DNA from: Myxococcales bacterium
Lineage (GTDB): Bacteria > Myxococcota_A > Polyangia > Polyangiales > Ga0077539
Length of the DNA: 64,000 nucleotides
Assembly (NCBI GenBank): GCA_016793325.1
Contig: JAEUKI010000009.1
Location: 1-64,000, forward strand
Reading direction: 5' to 3'
In this document: positions 1 to 8,929 of the stretch, piece by piece
How positions within the stretch are numbered: the first letter of the stretch is position 1
Layout: each line of letters opens with the position of its first letter
Position numbers and translations under genes: made by a program
Notes under the pieces: generated by a model
Database searches by the model: none
Seen by the model: the letters and a program-made list of their open reading frames with translations, nothing else
What the model was told of the DNA's origin: nothing

Positions 1-275
1 ACATTTGCAGGCGATTCGAAGCACGCTCGCGCGACAACTCACGCTCCTAAGTTCGAGCGCGAGCGAGAACGCCTGCGGAGCAAGATCGAGAGCACTCGCT
101 GACTGGGTCTGCGAAGCACAGTGCGCGGCTGCTTGCTGCCGCGCCCAATGGGCTGGGATTTCGCCAGCAGAGTCGCCGTGCGCCGCACGCCCAGAGGGCG
201 AGCCCTCATCGTGACTTGCTGCGAAGCGCAACCCCCCACCCGCGCTGCCGCGCGGCCCCCCCCCTTCCGCGCGGA
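1..275. other. Intergenic left flank, no gene seen
   Basis: I see no convincing coding sequence here. Positions 232-255 hold a C-rich segment (core ACCCGCGCTGCCGCGCG) that recurs in both arms of the inverted-repeat element near 54.8 and 55.05 kb. It is probably a dispersed intergenic repeat of this genome. Confidence 0.5.
248..274 (-). terminator. Hairpin just after pnp stop, possible terminator
   Basis: CCGCGCGG at 248-255 and again at 267-274 is self-complementary and can form an 8-bp stem around an 11-nt loop, starting 1 nt past the pnp stop codon. There is no U-run, so intrinsic termination is uncertain; it could instead protect the 3' end of the mRNA. Confidence 0.35.
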
Positions 276-3200
276 TCACTCCGTGGGTTCGTCGCGACGC
301 TCGCGGCGGCGCGGCGGGAGCTCTTCGCCGTAGCCCGCGCCACGGGGAGCACGATCACCGCGATCACCGCGGTCGTCGCGCGGCGGCGTCACGTTCTCGT
401 CGCGCGCGCGCATTCCGGCCTCGAGGCGCTCGCGCATGCTGCGCTGCGCGCGGGGACGACGCTCGCCGCCTTCGGCCGCGAGTCGCTCGGCGCGAAGGCG
501 CGCTTCTTCCGCGTCCTCGCCGTCGACGCGACGGGGACGCTCGTCGCGCACAGGGCGCTCTTCACGCGGCGCGCGGTCGCCGCGATCTCCGCGATCACTT
601 CGCTCGACGCGGTCTTCACGTGCGACGCGCTCTTCGCGGGGCGCGCGATCACCGCGGTCCTCGCGCGGTCCTCGCTCGACGTGCGCAGGGCGCTCTTCGC
701 GGGCGGGACGCTCGTCACGGGGCGCGCGATCACCACGGTCTTCGCGCGGCGCGCGGTCCCCGCGGAACTCGTCTCTCGGCGCACGGTCGCCTCGATCCGC
801 GCGCGCGGGACGATCGTCACGCGCCGGGCGGTCGTCGCGAAACCCGCGCTCTTCACGAGCCGGTCGCTCTTCGCGAGGAGCGCGATCACCGCGCTCTTCG
901 CGCGGCGCACGCTCTTCACGAGCCGGTCGCTCGTCGCGAGGAGCGCGATCACCGCGCTCTTCACGAGCGACGCGCTCTTCGCGCACGGGGCGCTCTTCGC
1001 GCGGCGCACGATCACCACGGTCACCGCGATCGCTTCGCTCGCGACGCGGGCGCTCTTCACCTTCGACGCGCTCGACGCGCTCTTCGCGAACCTCGCGCAC
1101 GGGGCGCTCTTCGCGGGGCGCGCGATCACCGCGGTCCTCGCGCGGTCCTCGCTCGACGTGCGCGGGGCGCTCTTCGCGCGCGACGCGCTCTTCACGAGGA
1201 GCTCGCTCGACGCGCTCCTCGCGCGGCGCACGGTCACCGCGTTCGCTGCGCTCGCGGCGCGGACGCTCTTCACCTTCGACGCGCTCTTCGCGCGCGACGC
1301 GCTCTTCGCGCACTGGGCGCTCTTCACGCACCGGACGCTCTTCGCGCGCGACGCGCTCTTCGCGCGCCGGACGCTCTTCGCGCGGCGCACGGTCACCACG
1401 GTCGCCGCGATCGCGGCGCTCGCGACGCGGGCGCTCTTCTTCGACCTCGGCCACTGCGACGATCGGCTCGCTCGACGCGGGCACTGGCGCGATCGGCTCG
1501 GGAACCTCGACGACCGCCGCGACCTCTGCCTCCTCGACGATCTCTTCGCGCACCGCGCGATCCCCGCGATCGCCGCGCGCGAAACGGTCCCCGCGATCGC
1601 CACGATCCCCGCGGTCTCGTCGGTCTCCGCGGTCGCGTCGATCACCGCGATCCCCGCGCTCACCACGATCACCACGATCGAACCGCGGCTTCGGCTCCTC
1701 GGGCGTGTAGCCTTCGGGAACGGGCAGCGCGGCCTTGCGAGACAGTCGAATCTTGCCAGTGCCCTCTTCGACCGAGAGCACTTTGACGTCGACGGTGTCG
1801 CCCTCTTTGACGACGTCGCGCACTTCGGCGACGCGCTTGTAATCGAGCTCGCTGACGTGCAGCAGGCCCTCGGTGCCCGGAAAGATCTCGACGAACGCGC
1901 CGAAATCCATGATGCGCTTCACGGTCCCGCGGTAGACGACGCCGATCTCGGCCTCCGCCGTGAGCCCGCGGATGATGTCGATCGCGCGCTGAACGGCCTT
2001 CGCGTCGTGTGACGCGATGTTGACCGATCCGTCGTCCTCGACCTCGATCTGGACGCCGGTCGCTTCGACGATGCCTTTGATGGTCTTCCCACCGGAGCCG
2101 ATGATGAGTCGGATCTGGTCGGGCTTGACCCTGAGCGTGGTGAGGCGCGGCGCGTAGAGGCTGAGATCCGCGCGCGTGACGGGCAGCGTCTCGAGCATCT
2201 TGCCGAGGATGTGGAGGCGTCCTTCGCGCGCTTGCTCGAGCGCCTGCTCGAGGATCTCGCGAGAGAGGCCCTCGATCTTGATGTCCATCTGGATCGCGGT
2301 GATGCCCTTGGACGTCCCGCAGACCTTGAAGTCCATGTCGCCGAGGTGATCCTCGTCGCCGAGGATGTCCGTGAGCACCGCGAAGCGATCGCCCTCTTTG
2401 ATGAGGCCCATCGCGACGCCCGCCACCGGAGCCTTGATGGGAACGCCCGCGTCCATGAGCGCGAGGCACCCGCCGCACACCGACGCCATCGAGCTCGAGC
2501 CGTTCGACTCGAGGATCTCGCTCACGATGCGAACGACGTAGGGAAACTGCTCCTTGTTCGGCATCACGCGCGCGAGCGCGCGCTCGGCGAGGTTTCCGTG
2601 GCCCACTTCGCGACGGCCGGGGCCGCGCATGGGCTTGGTCTCGCCGACCGAGAAGGGCGGGAAGTTGTAGTGAAGATAGAAGCGCTTCCAACGCTCGCCG
2701 TTGAGCCCGTCGATCTTCTGCTCATCGGGGCGAGTGCCGAGCGTCACGGTCACGAGGCCTTGCGTCTCGCCGCGCGTGAAGAGCGCCGATCCGTGCGCGC
2801 GCGGGAGCAAGCCCACCTCGCACGTGATGGGGCGCACAGTGCGCGTGTTGCGGCCGTCGATTCGCACGCCGCGATCGATGATCATCGTGCGCACCGCGAG
2901 CGCTTGCACGTCGTGCGTCGCCGTCTTCACGAGCCCGAGCACCTCGGGCGGCTCCGACGAGAACGCCTCGGCGACCTTGCGCGAGATCTCGCGGTTCTTC
3001 GCGTACCGATCGCCCTTCGCGCGGATCGTCGAGGCCTTCTGAAAGTCCTCGAGCGCGAGCGACTTGACCTTGTCGATCAGCTGCTTGGACGGCAGCACCG
3101 GAACGAACGCGCGCTTCGCCTTGCCCACCGCCGCGCGCAGCTGCTCTTGCAGCGCGATGATCGGCTGCGCCGCGCGGTGCGCGAACATGAGCGCGTCGAG

Positions 3201-3800
3201 AAACTCGTCCTCGGGCACTTCGTCCGCGCCGCCCTCGACCATCACGATCGCGTCTTTGCTCGCGGCGACGACGACGTCGAGGTCGCTCTGCGCGCGCTGC
3301 TCGAACGTGGGGTTCGCGACGAGCTTTCCGCCGACGCGCGCGACGCGAACGCCGGCGATGGGGCCGGACCACGGGATGTCCGAGAGCGTGAGCGCCGCCG
3401 AGGCGCCGGTCATCGCGAGCACGTCGGGGTCGTTGACCTTGTCCGCGCTGATGACGGTCGCGACGATCTGCACGTCGTTGCGATACCCGTCGGGAAACAA
3501 CGGCCTGCACGGACGATCGATCAAGCGCGAGACGAGCACCTCGTCGTCCTTGAGCTTGCCCTCGCGCTTGAAGAATCCGCCTGGAATCTTGCCGGCCGCG
3601 TACGTCTTCTCGATGTACTCGACGCTGAGGGGAAAGAAGTCGATCCCGGGCCGCGGCGCGTCGGACCCGCACACCGTGACGAGGACCATCGCCTCTCCAC
3701 AGGTGACGAGCACCGAGCCGTGCGCTTGTTTGGCGAGCCTTCCGGTCTCGAGCGTGATCAGCGAATCGCCGACCTTGATGGATTCACGAACGAAGGACAT
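276..3800 (-). CDS. pnp: Polyribonucleotide nucleotidyltransferase (PNPase) with giant repeat tail
   Basis: PNPase is the phosphorolytic 3'-5' exoribonuclease of the RNA degradosome. The first ~700 residues are a complete enzyme: RNase PH domain 1 (about 13-145), alpha-helical linker, RNase PH domain 2 (about 325-460), a KH domain with [11 protein letters not shown], and an S1 domain ending near residue 695. Residues ~703-1174 are an extra ~470-residue low-complexity tail of degenerate units such as [15 protein letters not shown]. Usual PNPases are about 700 residues, so the protein is two-thirds longer than normal. The tail is almost purely Arg, Asp, Glu, Pro, Ala and Gly, probably disordered and able to bind RNA or condense (inference). 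The DNA encoding it (276-1690) is internally repetitive and open in all frames. It lies downstream of rpsO on the same strand, the conserved rpsO-pnp order. Confidence 0.97.
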   Translation of the reverse strand: MSFVRESIKVGDSLITLETGRLAKQAHGSVLVTCGEAMVLVTVCGSDAPRPGIDFFPLSVEYIEKTYAAGKIPGGFFKREGKLKDDEVLVSRLIDRPCRPLFPDGYRNDVQIVATVISADKVNDPDVLAMTGASAALTLSDIPWSGPIAGVRVARVGGKLVANPTFEQRAQSDLDVVVAASKDAIVMVEGGADEVPEDEFLDALMFAHRAAQPIIALQEQLRAAVGKAKRAFVPVLPSKQLIDKVKSLALEDFQKASTIRAKGDRYAKNREISRKVAEAFSSEPPEVLGLVKTATHDVQALAVRTMIIDRGVRIDGRNTRTVRPITCEVGLLPRAHGSALFTRGETQGLVTVTLGTRPDEQKIDGLNGERWKRFYLHYNFPPFSVGETKPMRGPGRREVGHGNLAERALARVMPNKEQFPYVVRIVSEILESNGSSSMASVCGGCLALMDAGVPIKAPVAGVAMGLIKEGDRFAVLTDILGDEDHLGDMDFKVCGTSKGITAIQMDIKIEGLSREILEQALEQAREGRLHILGKMLETLPVTRADLSLYAPRLTTLRVKPDQIRLIIGSGGKTIKGIVEATGVQIEVEDDGSVNIASHDAKAVQRAIDIIRGLTAEAEIGVVYRGTVKRIMDFGAFVEIFPGTEGLLHVSELDYKRVAEVRDVVKEGDTVDVKVLSVEEGTGKIRLSRKAALPVPEGYTPEEPKPRFDRGDRGERGDRGDRRDRGDRRDRGDRGDRGDRFARGDRGDRAVREEIVEEAEVAAVVEVPEPIAPVPASSEPIVAVAEVEEERPRRERRDRGDRGDRAPREERPAREERVAREERPVREERPVREERVAREERVEGEERPRRERSERGDRAPREERVERAPREERVAREERPAHVERGPREDRGDRAPREERPVREVREERVERVEGEERPRRERSDRGDRGDRAPREERPVREERVAREERGDRAPRDERPAREERAPREERGDRAPREERPAREERGFRDDRPARDDRPARADRGDRAPRDEFRGDRAPREDRGDRAPRDERPAREERPAHVERGPREDRGDRAPREERVAREDRVERSDRGDRGDRAPREERPVRDERPRRVDGEDAEEARLRAERLAAEGGERRPRAQRSMRERLEAGMRARDENVTPPRDDRGDRGDRAPRGAGYGEELPPRRRERRDEPTE

Positions 3801-4178
3801 AGCAACGACGCTCCGACGCGCGCGCGACCGCGTGTCTCCGCAGGGACGCGCGCTGATGAAATGGTCCTCGCGTCCTCGGGTGCGCCGAGCCGTGGCGTCC
3901 GCGTTTGGTGCGCACCCAGAGCGACGAAGCCCCGCGCCCTGCGCCCTTCGGCGCTAGAGGTCTGGGTCGTCGGTCGATGCTCACGAAACGAGGGGGTCAA
4001 CGGGTCGATCGCGTGTGGCGAGAAGGCAAGGAGAACGAGCCGAGGACCCTTTCCTCGGCGGGGCGGGACTTGAGCACAATTCGCCTGTCTTGGCGACACC
4101 CCACCGCACGAATTGTCGTCGTCCCCGCGCCTCTGCCCGTCGAGACTCTGCCGCAGCGCCGATGCGCCGCCGCGAAGC
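3801..4178 (-). other. rpsO-pnp intergenic leader with two stem-loops
   Basis: This 378-bp gap separates rpsO and pnp. GCCGAGGA (4039-4046) pairs with TCCTCGGC (4052-4059) in an 8-bp stem with a 5-nt loop, followed in the minus direction by a pyrimidine-rich stretch. ACAATTCG (4076-4083) pairs with CGAATTGT (4109-4116), enclosing CGCC/GGCG. In E. coli the same interval carries a terminator and RNase III sites that let PNPase control its own mRNA. These hairpins could play that role, but this is inference. Confidence 0.45.
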
Positions 4179-4448
4179 TTACTTACGGAGCGAGTTGACC
4201 TCGAGCACCTTGCGGTAACGCTCGACGTCGGTCTTCTTCAGGTAGTCGAGCAGACGGCGGCGCTGGCCGACGAGCTTGAGCAGACCGCGACGCGAGTGGT
4301 GGTCCTTCACGTGCGCCGAGAAGTGCCCCTGCAATCCATTGATGCGCTCGGTCAAGAGGGCGATCTGGACCTCCGGCGAGCCGGTGTCCTTCTCGTGACG
4401 GCGGTTCTTCTCGATCAAATTCGACTTCGTCGTCGTGTGCAGCGACAT
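4179..4448 (-). CDS. rpsO: 30S ribosomal protein S15
   Basis: The 89-residue product is the standard S15 length and contains the family signature around [33 protein letters not shown] and [14 protein letters not shown]15 is a primary 16S rRNA-binding protein that nucleates assembly of the platform of the small subunit. The gene is transcribed from a good sigma-70-type promoter (4517-4544) through a ~60-nt leader and is followed by pnp on the same strand. The start is the only ATG compatible with the family N-terminus ([20 protein letters not shown]). Confidence 0.98.
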   Translation of the reverse strand: MSLHTTTKSNLIEKNRRHEKDTGSPEVQIALLTERINGLQGHFSAHVKDHHSRRGLLKLVGQRRRLLDYLKKTDVERYRKVLEVNSLRK

Positions 4449-4516
4449 GTTGCGTGTCTCTCTTTGTATCGCAGGCTCCGGCGCGCGCCGGGCGGGTGAA
4501 CGAAAAACGGGCGCGG

Positions 4517-4544
4517 ACTATACCGGCCACTGCCGCGCTGTCAA
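4517..4544 (-). promoter_or_regulatory. Sigma-70-type promoter of rpsO(-pnp)
   Basis: On the minus strand TTGACA (4544-4539) and TATAGT (4522-4517) are separated by 16 bp, a near-consensus housekeeping promoter in an otherwise very GC-rich region. Transcription would begin near 4510, giving a ~60-nt leader for rpsO that contains the palindrome GGCGCGCGCC. Confidence 0.75.
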
Positions 4545-4584
4545 CGCTGGCTCGACACCGCCCGAGACAGCACCGCGCGAGCGG

Positions 4585-5415
4585 TCACGCCCTGCGCGAT
4601 CCGCGCGGTCGACGGGCGCGCTTCTTCGGTTTGCTCGCGGGCTTCGCGAGATCGTCGGCGTTGGGCCCGTCGTCGTCCTCGGCGCGCGCGCTCGACGCTG
4701 GGTGCACCATCGGTCCGCCGCGCTCGACCTCGACCGACAACAGCCCGACGAACACGCGCATCATGAGCGGCCGCAGCGTCGTGATCAGCTTCGCGAGCTC
4801 TTCGAGCCGATCCGTGGGCATCCCGTCGCGGACGAACTCGTTGAAGAAGTTCTTCGCGAACATTTGCCGAAACACCTCCGCGACGACCTCCGCCTGACTG
4901 CGCAGCCAACGGAGGTCCACGAACATCGTCTCCCACGGCAGCCCGAGCTCGTGAACGAGCTTCGCCGCTTCGATGAGCACCGCTTTGGGCGTCCACAGCG
5001 CTCCGTCGCGCTCCATGAAGAGCCCCGCGGCGATCGCCTTCTCGCGCAGCCCAACATCGCCGACCAGCTCGGGAACGAGCGCCGCGATCTCGTCGTGCCC
5101 GAGCGACCTCGTGTCATCGATCGACGGCGTCATCACCGCGGACTCGAGCGCCGCGATGCCTCCCTTTCCGCCGCGCGCGTCCCAGCCCTCGACCAGATCG
5201 CCGATGGCCGCGAGCGAATAGCCCCGCGCCTGCAACCGCTTGATCATCGCCACCCGCTTGAGGTGCGACTCGCCGTAGTACCCCGTGCGCCCCTCGAGCG
5301 CGGGCGGCGCGAGCAAGCCGCGCGTCTGCATCGCCCGCAGGTTGCGCACCGTGAAGCCCGTCCGCTGCGCGAGCTCGTCCACGGTGAGACGCAGCGTTTC
5401 AGCCCTCTTGACCAT
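4585..5415 (-). CDS. MerR-family transcriptional regulator
   Basis: The 276-residue protein begins with a winged-helix MerR DNA-binding domain (residues ~10-80: LTVDELAQRTGFTVRNLRAM, a wing with TGYYGESHLKRV, then AMIKRLQARGYSLAAIGDLV). The remaining ~190 residues form an effector/dimer region I do not recognise; it ends in a basic Lys/Arg-rich tail. It is divergent from a secreted lipase-like gene whose first codon is only 26 bp away, so the two very probably share a control region and the hydrolase is the likely target (inference). Two TTTCATG direct repeats, 15 bp apart, lie in that gap. No effector can be predicted. Confidence 0.88.
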   Translation of the reverse strand: MVKRAETLRLTVDELAQRTGFTVRNLRAMQTRGLLAPPALEGRTGYYGESHLKRVAMIKRLQARGYSLAAIGDLVEGWDARGGKGGIAALESAVMTPSIDDTRSLGHDEIAALVPELVGDVGLREKAIAAGLFMERDGALWTPKAVLIEAAKLVHELGLPWETMFVDLRWLRSQAEVVAEVFRQMFAKNFFNEFVRDGMPTDRLEELAKLITTLRPLMMRVFVGLLSVEVERGGPMVHPASSARAEDDDGPNADDLAKPASKPKKRARRPRGSRRA

Positions 5416-5444
5416 TGCACTCTTTCATGTAACATATTTTCATG
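5416..5444. promoter_or_regulatory. Divergent MerR/hydrolase control region
   Basis: This is an AT-rich island (ATGTAACATATTTT) in a GC-rich genome. It holds TTTCATG at 5423-5429 and 5438-5444 and the palindrome ATGTAACAT. It is a good candidate operator for the MerR protein. If the rightward promoter is here, translation of the hydrolase must begin downstream of 5442. Confidence 0.5.
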
Positions 5445-6998
5445 CACAATCGTTTTCGCCCGTCGGTTTCGCGGCAATTCGTTGTGCTCAACCAGCGATG
5501 CACGGTGTCCATCGTCGCGATCATGGCGTCGCTCGCGTCGCGCTGCGCCGCGCCCTCGCCGCCGTCCGCGGATGTACTCGACGCCCTCGCGCCTGTCGAC
5601 GCTCACCCCCACGCCCATGACGCCGCGCAGGACGCCTCGACGAGCGACGGAGCGCCGCCCGAAGACGCCCGCGTCAGCGCGCCCGACTCGGCGGTGGCGC
5701 CGGTCTCGTGCGGAGCTCCGAGCGGAGACTTCTACGCGTTCGCCGGGGCCATCCCGACCGAGCCCGGCGCCGTCGTGCGCTGCGAAGAGCTCGCGCTCGG
5801 CGCGGCGCGACCGAGGCTCGCGGGGCACCGAGCGTTTCGTGTGCTCTATTCAACGAGCGCGGTCGTACACGAGGCCGGCGCGCCCCGCCCCGAGCCCCGC
5901 CTCGCGAGCGGAACGGTCTTCATCCCCCGCGCCCCCGCCAGCGCACAGCGCCTCGTCATCGCCAACACCCACGGCACCACCGGAGTGATCGCGCGCTGCG
6001 CGCCGAGCATCAACGCGTCGTTCGACGAGAGCGCGATGCTGGCCCTCGCCGCCGCCGCCGAAGACGCTGTCCTCGTCGCGCCCGATTTCATCGGCCTCGG
6101 CGCAGATCGCGGCGTTCGCTCGCCAGACGCAGACACTGCCGTTGCAGACCCGCTCGCTCCGTCGCAGCGGCTGCGCCCCTTCAGCAACGTCGCGCACCCG
6201 TGGCTCTCGATCGAAGGCGAGGGACGCGCGACGATCGACCTCGTGCGCGCCGCGCGAGCGCTCCCCTCCGCGGGCCTCGCGGCGAGCGCTCGCTGGTTCG
6301 TCGCCGGCCAGTCGCAGGGCGGACACGCGGCGCTCGCGGCCGCCGAAGTCTCCGCCCGCGGATACGCGCCAGAGCTCGAGCTGCGCGGCGTGATCGCCGG
6401 CGCGCCCACTTCGATGATCGAGTCGCAAGAGCCCTCGGAGACCGAGATCTTTCGCGCGACGTTTCCGCTCATGCTCGTCGGGCTCTCGCTCGACGAGCGC
6501 GACGTGCGCGCCTCGCGGGTCTTGTCCGACCGCGCGATGGCCGCGTTCGCGCGCAGCAGCAACAGCTCGTGCCTCTCGGGCACGACGCTCGACGATTGGA
6601 TCGCTTCCTACTCGCTCTACCTCGCGCCGGCGCACGCGCTCACGCGGATCGACCCGCTCACGGACACCGCCGCGCGCGCCGCGCTCCGCCGCAACGACCC
6701 AGGGCACCAGCCCGTGCGCGCACCACTATTCATCGGCCAAGTGGTCGGCGACCCCGTCGTGATCGAAGGCCGAACGCGACAGCTCGTGGCTCGCCTCCGC
6801 GCGACCAACAGCGGCCCCGTGACCTACTGCGAGTACACCGGGTCCAACCTCGGACAGCCGTGGCTCCTGCGCGCCAACAACCACGCGGTGTTCAGCGCGA
6901 TGTTCGCCGCTGACGCGAGCGCCCGCGGCCGCTGCACGGACCGCAGCGGCGCGAGCACCTCCGCCGACGCGACCAGCTTTCTGCGAGGGATGCGATGA
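5442..6998 (+). CDS. Secreted lipase-like alpha/beta hydrolase
   Basis: The N-terminus has a short hydrophobic stretch (TVSIVAIMASLASRC) followed by an Ala/Asp/Pro linker rich in DA, typical of exported proteins here. The catalytic part resembles secretory lipases: the nucleophile elbow is VAGQSQGGHAAL with Ser291, preceded by an oxyanion-type TTGVIARC region (~residues 180-190). Acid and His residues probably lie in the last third, with a possible His in NNHAVF near residue 486. The likely substrates are lipids or esters (inference from family). The listed ATG is inside the divergent promoter region, so a GTG at 5484 or ATG at 5523 may be the real start. It lies opposite the MerR gene that probably controls it. 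Confidence 0.75.
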   Translation: MHNRFRPSVSRQFVVLNQRCTVSIVAIMASLASRCAAPSPPSADVLDALAPVDAHPHAHDAAQDASTSDGAPPEDARVSAPDSAVAPVSCGAPSGDFYAFAGAIPTEPGAVVRCEELALGAARPRLAGHRAFRVLYSTSAVVHEAGAPRPEPRLASGTVFIPRAPASAQRLVIANTHGTTGVIARCAPSINASFDESAMLALAAAAEDAVLVAPDFIGLGADRGVRSPDADTAVADPLAPSQRLRPFSNVAHPWLSIEGEGRATIDLVRAARALPSAGLAASARWFVAGQSQGGHAALAAAEVSARGYAPELELRGVIAGAPTSMIESQEPSETEIFRATFPLMLVGLSLDERDVRASRVLSDRAMAAFARSSNSSCLSGTTLDDWIASYSLYLAPAHALTRIDPLTDTAARAALRRNDPGHQPVRAPLFIGQVVGDPVVIEGRTRQLVARLRATNSGPVTYCEYTGSNLGQPWLLRANNHAVFSAMFAADASARGRCTDRSGASTSADATSFLRGMR

Positions 6999-7169
6999 AC
7001 CTCACACCGGGCGCATCGTCTCCCAGTGATGCGCGCAGTCGTCACTGTAGACACCGCGCGTCGCGCGCAGTCGACACACGAGACGCACACACAATCATCG
7101 AGGGCGCTTCGCGCGCAGACAACGGCGCCGCGACCGCTCGCTTCGCGACCGCCCACGACGCGACGCCCG

Positions 7170-7185
7170 TGGCACGCAGAGTGAA
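7170..7185 (+). promoter_or_regulatory. Sigma-54-like -24 element shared with the 9788-9803 site
   Basis: TGGCACG-CAGA-GTGAA has a perfect -24 box but GA instead of GC at -12. Practically the same 20-mer (one internal and both end differences) precedes the related convergent gene at 8624-9775. The conservation of the non-coding motif in front of two related genes supports function. Confidence 0.45.
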
Positions 7186-7233
7186 TTCACCGCGCGCATC
7201 ACGATGACGAACACCCCGAGGAGCACACGCACG

Positions 7234-8514
7234 ATGCGCGCATCGAAGTTCATCGCCACCACGTCGCTGATCGCGCTGGCGCTCGGCGCCTGCGGACCCG
7301 CGGATCCAAACGCCAACCTGTACGCCGACACCGAAGCCGAACCGGCCGCGTCCGAGCTCGCGGTCGACGAGCTGCGCGGCGTCGAGTGCGACGGGCCGTT
7401 CAACTGCAAGCACAACAACCCGCGCTCGGCCAACGCCAACCGCTACGACAATCCCGAGACGGGCAGCGATCGCTGGGCCATCCGCGACAACACCGAGATG
7501 CTCGACGGCCTCGGCGGAGTTCGCGGCGTCGTTCGCGACAGCACCGTGATGATCAATTTTGGTCAGCGCAAAGAGCTCCGCGGGCGGACGCACGTGTACG
7601 CGTTTGCCGTCGGGCTTCGCGGCGGCGTCCACGCGTCGGGCTGGGTCGATCAAGGCGCGATCGTCGGCCCCATCGGGCGCATGCCCACCGCCAACGCGCG
7701 CAACCCCGGTCACGGCGACTACGAGACCGACTTCGTGATCACCGGCGGCGACCCCGGCGAGTTCGGGACGTTGAAAGTACGCCCCAATATTCGACTCGAC
7801 GAGAACGTCGCCGCGACCGACTACCTCGCGCGTCCCGGCAACGTGGTCAACCTGCTCTACAACCTCCCGGGCCTCGGCGGCGTCGCGACGGACACGCTGC
7901 CCGTAGGAGCGCCGTTTCGCCGTTCGCTGGGGGTTCTCGCGAGGGATCTACCGCTCTATCGCCCGTCGAGCGCGACGCAAGTGCGCGTGATGCGCTTCGT
8001 GTACGGGCACGTCAACGGGCGCTACGGATGGATCGCGCGCGACGCGATCGCGCCGCGACCCGCGTCGATGCCCTCGACGCCATCCATGCCCGCGCCGAGC
8101 GAACCGTCGACTCCGTCCATGCCCGCGCCGAGCGAGCCTTCGCCCCCGCCGACGCCACCGCCGAGCGAGCCCGCGACGCCTGCGCCGCCGGCGACGCCTC
8201 CACCCGCGAATCAGTGCTACGTGCGTTGCTGCAACGGGCACCTCGAAGGCCCCATCAACACGTCGAGCGCCGGCGCTTGCGCCGCGCAGTACGCGGTGTG
8301 CGCAGATCGTGGCTTCGTCCGCCGCGCGGAGTTCAACGGAGTCGAAGCGTCGAACGGAACGAACCGCTGCTGGGCCAAGTGCAGCGGCCGGATGGCGTAC
8401 CACCGCGTCGAAGGCGTGACGTCGGGCTGCCGCGACGCGGCCATCGCCTTCTGCAGAGCAGATCGCACACGCGGCGCGTTTCAAGACGCCGCATGGCAGC
8501 CATGCCAGCCGTAG
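7234..8514 (+). CDS. Lipoprotein with C-terminal ten-cysteine module
   Basis: Starting at ATG 7234 (AGGAG 10 nt upstream) gives MRASKFIATTSLIALALGAC, a lipoprotein signal with the lipobox LGAC; an ATG at 7204 is possible. Residues ~40-280 are a folded domain I do not recognise, with repeated GW/DQG-type beta segments that could be SH3-like. A Pro/Ser/Ala linker (SMPAPSEPSTP repeats) leads to a ~100-residue module with ten cysteines, from NQCYVRCCNGHLEGP to AAWQPCQP. The module is almost identical to the C-terminus of the convergent gene at 8624-9775. Function unknown; probably outer-membrane or surface. Confidence 0.8.
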   Translation: MRASKFIATTSLIALALGACGPADPNANLYADTEAEPAASELAVDELRGVECDGPFNCKHNNPRSANANRYDNPETGSDRWAIRDNTEMLDGLGGVRGVVRDSTVMINFGQRKELRGRTHVYAFAVGLRGGVHASGWVDQGAIVGPIGRMPTANARNPGHGDYETDFVITGGDPGEFGTLKVRPNIRLDENVAATDYLARPGNVVNLLYNLPGLGGVATDTLPVGAPFRRSLGVLARDLPLYRPSSATQVRVMRFVYGHVNGRYGWIARDAIAPRPASMPSTPSMPAPSEPSTPSMPAPSEPSPPPTPPPSEPATPAPPATPPPANQCYVRCCNGHLEGPINTSSAGACAAQYAVCADRGFVRRAEFNGVEASNGTNRCWAKCSGRMAYHRVEGVTSGCRDAAIAFCRADRTRGAFQDAAWQPCQP

Positions 8515-8929
8515 CCTCGACTCGCAACACCGGGGGACTCGCACCGTGACGCGCGCTCGCGCCTCGCGGCGCTCTCATTTCTCCGCGTGTTTCACAGCGA
8601 AAACGCCGAGATGGCGCCCGCCGTCACGGCTGACAGGGCTGCCACGCCGCGTCTTGAAAGGCGCCGCGGGTTCGGTCGGCGCGGCAGAAGGCGATGGCTG
8701 CGTCGCGGCAGCCCGACGTCACTCCTTCGACGCGGTGGTACGCCATCCGGCCGCTGCACTTGGCCCAGCAACGGTTCGTTCCGTTCGACGCTTCGACCCC
8801 GTTGAACTCCGCGCGACGAACAAACGCATGCGCGTCGCACACGGCGTATTGGCCCGCGCACGCGCCAGCGCTCGACGTGTTGATGGGGCCTTCGAGGTGC
8901 CCGTCGCAGCAGCGGACGTAGCACTGGTT
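8209..8929. repeat. Large inverted repeat formed by convergent gene tails
   Basis: Positions 8209-8514 (plus) and 8929-8624 (minus) encode nearly the same ~101 amino acids. They are closely similar at DNA level over about 300 bp, differing mainly at synonymous sites, and are separated by a 109-bp loop. In that spacer I see no gene. Confidence 0.85.

Noticed and set aside
1..275. Small frames near the window start
   Set aside because: Short, overlapping in opposite strands and without recognisable content.
276..1690. Long open frames on both strands
   Set aside because: They mirror the PNPase tail; the DNA repeats are Arg/Asp/Glu-coding and lack stops in all frames. Only the minus frame joined to the enzyme core is real.
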